From: Vicinamibacterales bacterium
GTDB lineage: Bacteria; Acidobacteriota; Vicinamibacteria; Vicinamibacterales; UBA2999
Direction of reading: 5' to 3'
Length of the DNA stretch: 64,000 nucleotides
Assembly: GCA_041394705.1 (NCBI GenBank)
Contig: JAWKHS010000009.1
Span: 229,234-293,233 of the forward strand
Shown: piece by piece, positions 58,137 through 64,000 of the stretch
Numbering within the stretch: the first letter of the stretch is position 1
How the letters are laid out: each line of letters opens with the position of its first letter
Program-made: the position numbers and the translations under genes
The notes under the pieces: model-generated
The model's input: only the letters and a program-made list of their open reading frames with translations
Database searches by the model: none
What the model was told of the DNA's origin: nothing

Positions 58137-59432
58137 CTACTCCTTGTGGCCCGCATGCGGGTCCGCGGCCGGCGGAACGGCGGCCTTCGGCCGGCTGGCC
58201 GGCGTTGTGTCCTGGGCTGGCGTGCTGCCATGCGCATGCCCTCCCATGCCTCCGGTCGCCCGCAGCCGACTCTCTGAGTCGAGCAGGAACACGCCGGCGG
58301 TCACGATGCGGTCGCCGTCGTTCAGGCCAGTCCTGACCTCCACGCGGTCCGCGAGTTGGAGTCCCAGCGTCACGGGACGAGGTTCGAGGCGATCGCCGAC
58401 CGCGACGAAGACGTGCTGCTGGCGTCCGGTGTCGACGACGGCGTCGCGTGGAACGGTGATAGCCGGCGTGCCGGCCACCGTGAAGGCCGCCGTGCCGTAG
58501 AGGCCGGGGCGCAGCGTGCCGCGTGCGTTCCCGACGGTGAACCGTACGCGCAGCGTCCGCGTCCGCTCGGTCAGCGTCGGGTACAGGAAGTCCACGCGTG
58601 CAGTGAAGGGCGACCGACCCGACGCGGGAAAGTCCAACGTCGCGCTGGTGCCTGGCCGTACCGATGTGATGCTCGCCTCGGGCACTTCGGCCAGCACCCA
58701 CACCGACGACAGATCGGCGATGGTCAGCAGCGGGGTCGACGGATCCACCGCCGTCCCCACGGTGACACCGCGTGTCACCACGACGCCGCTCCGCGGCGCC
58801 ACGACGGTGACGAGCCGTCGCGGCTCGCCGCTCGCCTCGATCGCGTTGATCTCGTCGGCGCTCATGCCGAGCACGCTCAAACGGGTGCGACCGCCCGCGA
58901 CGACGGCGCTCGAGATGCCGGACGCCGCGATGGCCTGGCGCGCTGAGAGGTACTCGGTCTGGGACGACAGCAGCTCCTGCGAGAACACGCGCGCCAACGG
59001 TTGGCCGACCCGTACGGTTTCGCCTGTCGTGTTGACGTCCAGTTGCTCGACCCATCCGGCCACGCGCGTGTGCACGTGCGAGATACGGGACTCGTCGGGC
59101 GCGACGGTCGCCACGGCTTGAATCGTGTCGGTGAGCGCCTCGCGCATGACCGGCTCAATCTGCACCCCCAGCGTCTGTAGCGTCTCGGCCGCGACGTCGA
59201 TGGCCACGCGGGACGGTGGGGTGTCGGCCGTCTCGCCGCTCATGTCCATGCCAGCCATGTCCCCAGCGGCTGCGGCAGAAGTCGGCGCCGCTAAGGCGTG
59301 TTGGGGTGCACTCGAGAATGGCCACCCCTGGCGCTGGCGCTGCACCCACAGCGCGCCCACGAGCACGGCCACCGTGACGACCGACGTCACGATCGGGACC
59401 AATGCCCCACGAACACCAGAGCGACGGGTCAT
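58137..59432 (-). CDS. RND periplasmic adaptor, cluster III
   Basis: 431 aa. Membrane anchor (VPIVTSVVTVAVLVGALWV), Met-rich N-terminal segment (GDMAGMDMSGE), adaptor core GWVEQLDVNTTGETVRVGQPLARVFSQELLSSQ, APRSGVVVTRGVTVGTAVDP and DLSSVWVLAEVPEASI. The His-rich tail ends GGMGGHAHGS then ADPHAGHKE, the same DPHAGH unit repeated in PcoA. There is no FixH or cupredoxin domain, unlike clusters I and II. ATG overlaps the TolC stop. Confidence 0.9.
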   Translation of the reverse strand: MTRRSGVRGALVPIVTSVVTVAVLVGALWVQRQRQGWPFSSAPQHALAAPTSAAAAGDMAGMDMSGETADTPPSRVAIDVAAETLQTLGVQIEPVMREALTDTIQAVATVAPDESRISHVHTRVAGWVEQLDVNTTGETVRVGQPLARVFSQELLSSQTEYLSARQAIAASGISSAVVAGGRTRLSVLGMSADEINAIEASGEPRRLVTVVAPRSGVVVTRGVTVGTAVDPSTPLLTIADLSSVWVLAEVPEASITSVRPGTSATLDFPASGRSPFTARVDFLYPTLTERTRTLRVRFTVGNARGTLRPGLYGTAAFTVAGTPAITVPRDAVVDTGRQQHVFVAVGDRLEPRPVTLGLQLADRVEVRTGLNDGDRIVTAGVFLLDSESRLRATGGMGGHAHGSTPAQDTTPASRPKAAVPPAADPHAGHKE

Positions 59433-60688
59433 CGCAGTACCTCCTCGTACGAGCCGATGGCGCGGCCCAACCGCACCCACGCCAGGCCGAGCTCGACGTC
59501 GGCCACAATCACGTCCGCCTGCACCGTCCACAGGGCCTGCACGGCTTCGATCACGCTGACCAGAGGCAGTTGGCCCGCGGTGTACCCCGCGATGGCCGGC
59601 GCAATCGCCATCCGCGCCCTCGGTAGGACGTTCGTGGTGAGCGCATCCTGGCGGTCGCGCCACGCCTGGACCTGATTGGTCGCCGTCGCGGCCTCGCCCT
59701 CGAACATGCGCGTCATCGCGCGCAGGTCCGCCTCGGACATCGCGCGCATGGCCTGCGCTTCGGCGACGCCGGCCTTCAGCTTGCCGCGCCAGATCGGCAG
59801 GCTGAGGCCCACCATGGCCATCCAGCCCTTGCCGTCGGCCATCGTGTAGGAGGGGCCGGTGCGAATGGTGGCCATCGGGCGATACATGTCGCGCATGACC
59901 TGCACGTCGGCGTCGGCCCGCGCGATCTCCGCACGGACGGCGGTGAGTTCCGGTCGATCCGTGAGCGCCATGCGAAGCGTCGGCCAGGGCGGCGGAGGCT
60001 GCGCCACGACCACGGGCTGTAACGACGGTAGTGCCGTGTCTGCGTCCAAGCCAAGACTCGTGGCGAGCATGCTCTCGGCGCCACGCACCTCGCTCACGAG
60101 GGCGCGAGCCAGCGCCTCCAGCCGGGCGACCTCCACTTCGGCGCGCAGCACGTCGGACTGCGGCGCGGTGCCGGCGGAGTAGCGGGCGTTCGCCGCCGCG
60201 ACGACGTCGCGGGCGAACGCCACCTGCTCTGAGAGAAGGGCCTGGGTTCGCTGCCGCTCCTGAAGCATCAGGAACGCGGTCGCGGCTTGCAGTCCGACGT
60301 CGAGACCAGCGCGGCCAGTCTCGGCACGTAGGCGGTCGATGTCCGCGAGCGCGGAGGCGCGCCGATGACCACGGATACCCGACAGCGGGATCTGCTGTTC
60401 GATGGTGACGCTGACGTCCGCCCCGCTCCACATGAAGGGGAGATGGTCAAGCGACGGCGACACCATGGGGTCCGCTAGGGCCGAGACGATCGCTGGGCGC
60501 TGCTCGGCGGCCCGCGTCCGTGCTCGTGCGGCTTCGATTTCCGCTCGTCGCTCGCCGGCGATGCGCACGACGTCGACGAGTCGGAGAGGCGACGGCAGTT
60601 GCAGCTCCACCTGAGCAGCGCCGACCAACGGCCACCCAACCGCAGCGATAGTGGCCAAAGTGGCCCTGATCCAGAGAAGGCGAATCAT
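59429..60688 (-). CDS. TolC-type outer-membrane channel, cluster III
   Basis: 419 aa. Signal (ATLATIAAVGWPLVGAAQ), OEP domain 1 opening LRLVDVVRIAGERRAEIEAARA and domain 2 opening LRMALTDRPELTAVRAEIARADADV. QQIPLSGIRGHRRASALADI is the first-repeat strand/helix junction. The ATG at 60688 was preferred over one at 60700 because GGAG sits 6 nt before it. Overlaps the adaptor gene by 4 nt; part of the third tripartite exporter. Confidence 0.88.
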   Translation of the reverse strand: MIRLLWIRATLATIAAVGWPLVGAAQVELQLPSPLRLVDVVRIAGERRAEIEAARARTRAAEQRPAIVSALADPMVSPSLDHLPFMWSGADVSVTIEQQIPLSGIRGHRRASALADIDRLRAETGRAGLDVGLQAATAFLMLQERQRTQALLSEQVAFARDVVAAANARYSAGTAPQSDVLRAEVEVARLEALARALVSEVRGAESMLATSLGLDADTALPSLQPVVVAQPPPPWPTLRMALTDRPELTAVRAEIARADADVQVMRDMYRPMATIRTGPSYTMADGKGWMAMVGLSLPIWRGKLKAGVAEAQAMRAMSEADLRAMTRMFEGEAATATNQVQAWRDRQDALTTNVLPRARMAIAPAIAGYTAGQLPLVSVIEAVQALWTVQADVIVADVELGLAWVRLGRAIGSYEEVLR

Positions 60689-60762
60689 GACGGTCTCCAT
60701 CCAGCGACTTCGGATGCCGGGTCGGCAGCCGCCGCCGACCCGGCGTTCACAGCTCCAGCCAG

Positions 60763-61470
60763 CTACCGTGTGGTTGCAGCCTGCTGCTTGTGAAGCGCAG
60801 CGGCGGCACGCGCCTCAACGGCGGACGCGCGCTGCTCCCTGGCCAATCGGTCCCACCGGGCGGCTAGCCCGGACGCGCTGGGGTTCTTCGAACCGCTGAC
60901 CCTCCACGACGCGGCGAAGGCGGTGCTTCTCTTCGTGTCCTGCTCATAGCGCGCCGCGAGGCTTGTGAAGTAGTCCTCGAGCGCGCGGTGGTCGGACGTC
61001 GTTTCTGCCTCGCCTGCGAGACGCATCAACGTCTCGTCCGATGGCGCCGGCGCCCCGGCGCCACGCTCGAAGCGTTCCGCACTGTTCGGCGGGTCCGATG
61101 GCTGTCCAGTGGCGAGCTTCGTGTGATGTGCGACCAGTTCACGCAGCGTTGCTGCCGATTCCAGATTCCGAGCGCTGAGCTGTCGGCAGTGCTCCCGCAG
61201 GCTCGTGGCCGCGGCAGCAAGCTTTTGGTTGCCGGAAAAGGCGCGGCCCATGGACTCATGGCGCCTGGCGTCAGCCTCGTAGCGCTGCGCGAGAATCGTG
61301 AAGTGATCACTGAGTCGCTCGTGGTCTCCTGGTTCGCCGCGCGCGATGAGCTGACGCACCTCCACATCGCTCAGAAGCGAGGGGGGCGTAGTCTGGGCGG
61401 TGGCCTGCGACGACGCCGTCAGTGTCGCCACCGCAAGAACAACTGCGAAACGTAGCGGGATGGTTCTCAT
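60763..61470 (-). CDS. Exported helical protein with two internal repeats, unknown function
   Basis: 235 aa. Signal peptide (PLRFAVVLAVATLTASSQATA). Two repeats of about 80 residues: GDHERLSDHFTILAQRYEAD to ELVAHHTKLA, and SDHRALEDYFTSLAARYEQD to AAALHKQQA. Common pattern is DH-x2-L-x-D-[HY]-F-x3-A-x-RYE-x-D. Long amphipathic helices rich in Glu/Arg/His. 74 nt before the TolC gene and on the same strand, so probably part of the efflux operon. A metal-sensing or scavenging role is possible but not shown. Confidence 0.72.
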   Translation of the reverse strand: MRTIPLRFAVVLAVATLTASSQATAQTTPPSLLSDVEVRQLIARGEPGDHERLSDHFTILAQRYEADARRHESMGRAFSGNQKLAAAATSLREHCRQLSARNLESAATLRELVAHHTKLATGQPSDPPNSAERFERGAGAPAPSDETLMRLAGEAETTSDHRALEDYFTSLAARYEQDTKRSTAFAASWRVSGSKNPSASGLAARWDRLAREQRASAVEARAAAALHKQQAATTR

Positions 61471-61483
61471 GACACACCTCTCT

Positions 61484-61499
61484 GGTGACAAACGTCACC
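61484..61499. promoter_or_regulatory. Inverted repeat upstream of the cluster III repeat-protein gene
   Basis: GGTGAC-AAAC-GTCACC lies 14 nt upstream of the ATG at 61470. Perfect 6-nt arms; candidate operator or leader hairpin. Confidence 0.4.
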
Positions 61500-61644
61500 G
61501 ACAACTGCTGGGCACGTGTCGTCTGAGCGCCGGTCTTCGTTTGGCGCCCGGATCTAGTGCCGGTTTGTAGGCGGAGCAGTCGAAGGCCGCCGGGGGGAAG
61601 TCGCGCTAGCTAACTAGGCGACTAGCCGGCAACCCGAGAGGTAA

Positions 61645-62004
61645 TCAGACGCGGAGAGGGGTCGTAAGCGGGCGTTGCAGGTCGGACGGCGCGCGTCCTC
61701 GATTCCAGACGGTGCTCGAACTCCGGGGCGAAGTCATAAACTGACACTTCGCCATGGCGGGAGTGCAGCTGCCGTCCAAAGAAGACGTACGCCGCACATC
61801 CTCCTTCAGCAGGATGGCGAGCGCCTGGACGGAATCCAGACACGAGTCACCGGCAGAGAGGCTGACTGAGCCGCCAACGTTGTTGTCGTGGTGGCAACCG
61901 TTCTCGGCGGCGGCCTGTGGGCCGCACAATGCCTTACAGAACAGCGAGGCACTCGGCCCAGCGGCGAACATCAAGACGATTGACAGCAGTGTTGCTCGAA
62001 ACAC
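61645..62004 (-). CDS. Small secreted Cys/His-rich protein heading RND cluster III
   Basis: 119 aa from a GTG at 62004 (an upstream GTG at 62043 is possible). Signal FRATLLSIVLMFAAGPSA is followed by LFCKALCGPQ, GCHHDNN, then DSCLDSVQAL, DGSCTP and AKCQF; the C-terminus ends LTTPLRV. Six cysteines and an HH pair. CxALC and the terminal PL-x-R[IV] resemble the protein at 37944-38501. It lies 174 nt upstream of the cluster III genes on the same strand, repeating the layout of clusters I and II. Function unknown. Confidence 0.65.
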   Translation of the reverse strand: MFRATLLSIVLMFAAGPSASLFCKALCGPQAAAENGCHHDNNVGGSVSLSAGDSCLDSVQALAILLKEDVRRTSSLDGSCTPAMAKCQFMTSPRSSSTVWNRGRAPSDLQRPLTTPLRV

Positions 62005-62216
62005 GACCACGCTCACGATCAACGTAAGCAAGATGAGTGCCACAAGCGTGCAACCGCGTCCTGGGAGAATCGAGAGTGCTTCGGAAGTGTTGCCCAGCCA
62101 TCCGCCGGAAGTCCGGCGGGTTTTGTCGTGAGGGCGCCGAAAATCCCGCAGTCGAGCGGTCCTGACCGTTGTTCGACGAGCTCTTCCACGAACGCAGTGT
62201 CTGCTGGTTCGGTAGT

Positions 62217-62516
62217 TCACGCACGTTTACCGCGTCGCCTGTGAATCCGCTGGTCCCAGGTGCCGGCGGCGGTCTGCTCGGCCTCGTCCTCGGCCTTCCC
62301 CAGGGCCCTGTTGTATAGGCGTTCAGCCACGGACTGCGGTACTCGCAGCACCCGATAGCGCCGCCTGCCCGGCTGCTGCCGAACCCACTCGGTGACGCCT
62401 GGCTCCCCCTGCACCACTTGCCGGACGAACTCCCGCGACAAGTTCCACATCTCCGCGAGTTCGGGCACAGTGAAGTGGCGCTCCTCGAAGGGTTCACGTT
62501 GCTCATTCGCCTGCAT
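62217..62516 (-). CDS. Excisionase-like helix-turn-helix protein
   Basis: 99 aa. The N-terminal half reads FEERHFTVPELAEMWNLSRE, FVRQVVQGEPGVTEWVRQ and RYRVLRVPQSVAERLY: a MerR/excisionase-type winged HTH with the ELAEMWNLS recognition helix pair. The C-terminus is basic (RIHRRRGKRA). GGAGGG lies before the ATG at 62516. Such proteins direct excision or regulate transfer genes of integrative elements, consistent with the integrase at 23138. Confidence 0.72.
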   Translation of the reverse strand: MQANEQREPFEERHFTVPELAEMWNLSREFVRQVVQGEPGVTEWVRQQPGRRRYRVLRVPQSVAERLYNRALGKAEDEAEQTAAGTWDQRIHRRRGKRA

Positions 62517-62569
62517 GATCGCCCTCCGTAGAGGCCGGGCGGCTTGACCGCCCGACCTGCGAATCTGCG

Positions 62570-62887
62570 CTACTGCGCTCCGCCATCTCCGTTGGCCTGC
62601 TGCTCGGACCGGTATGCATTCAGAACCACGCCTGCGAGCCTTGCCTGCGCCTCTCGGTGTTCGATCCACCGGAGCAACGCGAAGCTCCGTCGCTCGCCAT
62701 GGGACACAAACTGGCGGGAGGGAAGGGTCACGTCTTCGCCGCGTCCGTTCCGACTGCGCCAGACCGCGAACCCCACGAGCTTCAACCCATCGAGCTCGCC
62801 GCCGTTGAAGTGGATCTCGGCGTCGGCCAGCTTGCCTGGTGCCCCGTGGCCGTTCGTCTTCTGGATGTGAATGCTGATGTTCGTCAT
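62570..62887 (-). CDS. Element-type protein of unknown function
   Basis: 105 aa. It starts TNISIHIQKTNGHGAPGKLA, then EIHFNGGELDGLKLVGFAVW, DVTLPSRQFVSHGERRSFALLRWI. The strand-rich first half with a GxxLxGFxVWxxxxG pattern loosely resembles SpoVG-like folds. I recall similar proteins as unnamed genes in integrative elements, but no function is known. Start ATG at 62887. Preceded on the same strand by the 62922-63284 gene (34-nt gap). Confidence 0.6.
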   Translation of the reverse strand: MTNISIHIQKTNGHGAPGKLADAEIHFNGGELDGLKLVGFAVWRSRNGRGEDVTLPSRQFVSHGERRSFALLRWIEHREAQARLAGVVLNAYRSEQQANGDGGAQ

Positions 62888-62921
62888 GGCCAGATCTCCT
62901 GAGTTCGTTGCAGCGCTGCCG

Positions 62922-63284
62922 TCAGGCATGCGCCAGTTGCGTCGTCTGCAGCCGCTGCCAGAGCCACTGCTGCAAGGTGGCGAGGCCGACCAAAACGGGA
63001 TCGGCGGGCGCCAAGCGATGTGACTTGGCGCGGCAGCGGGCGCGCTGCCATCCGAGTTCGGTGGTGTCGATGAGCACGAGCCGGGACGGCGTCACAGCCT
63101 TCTCGGCGTCGAGCACGAGGTCGTCCGCCGCCAGACCGGCGATATCCTTGAGCGGGCCGGCGTAGAGCGTGACCGTAGAGGGTGCGTCGAGGACGGCAGG
63201 CGCAGTCGTGATGAACGCGTGGTAAAGGCGCGTCTGCCGACCGATCGTCACTTCGATGCTGGGCGTGATCGATGTGTCGGACAT
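62922..63284 (-). CDS. Element-type protein of unknown function
   Basis: 120 aa, no family recognised. Beta-rich N-terminus (SIEVTIGRQTRLYHAFI), a central acidic stretch (AGLAADDLVLDAEKAV), then helical C-terminus (LATLQQWLWQRLQTTQLAHA). No signal or membrane segment. Codirectional with the two genes downstream and with the ParB-like gene upstream, separated from the latter by the structured non-coding stretch at 63345-63551. Confidence 0.55.
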   Translation of the reverse strand: MSDTSITPSIEVTIGRQTRLYHAFITTAPAVLDAPSTVTLYAGPLKDIAGLAADDLVLDAEKAVTPSRLVLIDTTELGWQRARCRAKSHRLAPADPVLVGLATLQQWLWQRLQTTQLAHA

Positions 63285-63344
63285 GTTGGTTCTCCTTGAA
63301 ATCGGACCAATTCCCCGAGTGACCTCGCAGCCGGGCGGAACCCG

Positions 63345-63480
63345 CCGGGCATCACGTAATGGCCCATCCGAGGCTCACCGAGCCGCTCGTCAAGGCCGCA
63401 GCCCGCGGAGCGGGTCGAAGCGAAGCGGAGAGCCTTGACGACGGTGAGGCGAGCCCGACAATCACGACCGTGATGCCCGG
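63345..63480. ncRNA. Nested inverted repeats, candidate structured RNA or DNA site
   Basis: Four arms nest around one centre: CCGGGCATCACG (63345-63356) with CGTGATGCCCGG (63469-63480); CTCACCG (63374-63380) with CGGTGAG (63442-63448); TCGTCAAGGC (63387-63396) with GCCTTGACGA (63432-63441); and CCCGC-GGA-GCGGG (63402-63414) at the tip. The order gives a single long branched hairpin of 136 nt in a gene-free stretch. It could be a structured RNA, an untranslated leader or a transfer-origin-like DNA site. Confidence 0.5.
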
Positions 63481-63505
63481 ACGCGATTAGCGGCTGCTCG
63501 TATCG

Positions 63506-63551
63506 CCCGATGCACGCCGCCCACGGACGTCCGTGAGCGGCGTGCATCGGG
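63506..63551. repeat. 46-bp near-perfect palindrome
   Basis: Arms CCCGATGCACGCCGC (63506-63520) and GCGGCGTGCATCGGG (63537-63551) are exact inverse complements; the centre CCACGGACGTCCGTGA is itself palindromic except for one position. It is 8 nt downstream of the ParB-like stop on the minus strand. It may be a very strong terminator or a protein-binding/partition-like site. No T-run on either side. Confidence 0.6.
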
Positions 63552-63559
63552 TGCTAGCG

Positions 63560-64000
63560 CTATGTGCGCTTCGGCGTCTTGCGCGGCCGGTCCGTCGGCG
63601 CACTGGGCGACTCCGGATCGGGTGTGGGTGGAGCCGGCGTGTCGGCGAGGTCCTTGGACGTCACCTTCACACCGAGACGCTTGCTGAACACGACCAAGTC
63701 GTCACGCTGCCAGCCGTGTCGCAGAGCGAGCGCGATGGCGAGCGCCTGCGGGTAGTGCTTGACCGCGATCCGATCCGGCTTGCCGAGCACCTCGAGGAAG
63801 AGCTCGTCGGGCCGGATCTCCTCGAGCAACAGGCGCAGCAGCATTGGCGACCACGTGAGTTTCGCCGTGCGCTCCGCGATGAGCCGGACGGCGCGTGGAC
63901 GGAGTTCATTCCGCCATCGCTCCTGTTCGGCTCGCTGCCTGGCCCACGCTTCCTCCTGCTGACGACGGGCTTCGGCGTGTTCGGCCTCATCCTCGGTGCG
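63560..64000 (-). CDS. ParB/Spo0J-like partition protein, C-terminal part (cut by right edge)
   Basis: The frame is open from the right edge to a stop at 63560, 146 codons. A charged helix (EARRQQEEAWARQRAEQERW) leads into RPRAVRLIAERTAKLTWSPM, LLRLLLEEIRPDELFLEVLGKP and an Ala/Arg helical region ending in a Pro/Thr/Lys tail. The helix-rich C-terminus with AEQERWRNELRPRAVR resembles the C-terminal part of ParB-like proteins of plasmids and integrative elements. The diagnostic N-terminal ParB domain is outside the window, so the assignment is tentative. An internal ATG (63844) is not the likely start. Confidence 0.45.
   Translation of the reverse strand, partial: RTEDEAEHAEARRQQEEAWARQRAEQERWRNELRPRAVRLIAERTAKLTWSPMLLRLLLEEIRPDELFLEVLGKPDRIAVKHYPQALAIALALRHGWQRDDLVVFSKRLGVKVTSKDLADTPAPPTPDPESPSAPTDRPRKTPKRT

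Noticed and set aside
60013..60040. TGTAACGACGG inside the cluster III TolC gene as a fourth promoter element
   Set aside because: It lies in coding sequence and no GCGTT follows at the 16-nt spacing.

Overview
The window is a high-GC bacterial chromosome segment with dense, often overlapping genes. Gene content (CorE-like ECF sigma factors, Tat-exported oxidases, heavy-metal RND systems, an HDFNN-type kinase, DUF427 and DsrE proteins) fits an Acidobacteriota-like Gram-negative soil bacterium, perhaps Vicinamibacteria. That placement is inference from gene style only. No rRNA gene, complete tRNA or CRISPR array was seen.

Region 1 (1-8.2 kb) is ordinary chromosome. It holds a sensor protein cut by the left edge with its LuxR-type response regulator, a divergent PAS-GAF-GGDEF diguanylate cyclase, a REC-REC-CheX protein, a kinase-like protein with an eroded ATP-binding domain, a nitronate monooxygenase, a DsrE-like protein and a DUF427 protein. 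A perfect 20-bp palindrome lies between the divergent signalling genes.

Region 2 (8.3-21.2 kb) is a chromosomal copper module. A CorE-like ECF sigma factor is divergent from a Cu(+) P1B-ATPase. A four-gene operon follows: small secreted Cys-rich protein, TolC-type channel, adaptor with a FixH-like tail, CusA-type RND pump. After it come an aminotransferase/NIPSNAP pair and a divergent MocR regulator with candidate operator repeats.

Region 3 (21.3-23.1 kb) is a junction. Two exact copies of a 20-nt tRNA-Ser 3'-end sequence flank a higBA toxin-antitoxin module and a frameshifted BNR-repeat gene. A tyrosine integrase follows at once.

Region 4 (23.1 kb to the right edge) looks like one integrative element whose far end lies outside the window. 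The left part carries a second RND system (RND fused to a FixH-like domain, TolC, adaptor fused to a cupredoxin). The middle part is a minus-strand copper array from a second CorE-like sigma factor at 43.5 kb down to lgt at 31.4 kb: Csp copper-storage protein, DUF305 proteins, a 47-aa YHS protein, a YHS-HMBD Cu-ATPase, cytochrome c, PcoA, PcoB, two HxGHxH small proteins and a YcnI fusion. The third part (44.8-62 kb) is a co-directional minus-strand run with a third RND system, a Ca-type P-ATPase, a GH57 enzyme, an outer-membrane barrel, a nuclease-like protein, a methyltransferase, an AAA protein and a second multicopper oxidase. The right edge (62.2-64 kb) has element-maintenance genes (excisionase-like HTH, two element-type unknowns, a ParB-like C-terminus) and two strongly structured non-coding stretches.

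Three observations tie the copper genes together. (i) The same bipartite promoter-like element, TGTAAyG then GCGTTw at identical 16-nt spacing, precedes both Cu-ATPases and the YHS gene, linking chromosome and island. (ii) A small secreted Cys/His-rich protein heads each of the three RND clusters, and a fourth overlaps the end of the island Cu-ATPase gene. (iii) Metal-handling domains (FixH-like, cupredoxin, YHS, DPHAGH repeats, Met/Gly-rich insert) are shuffled between pump, adaptor and oxidase in different combinations.
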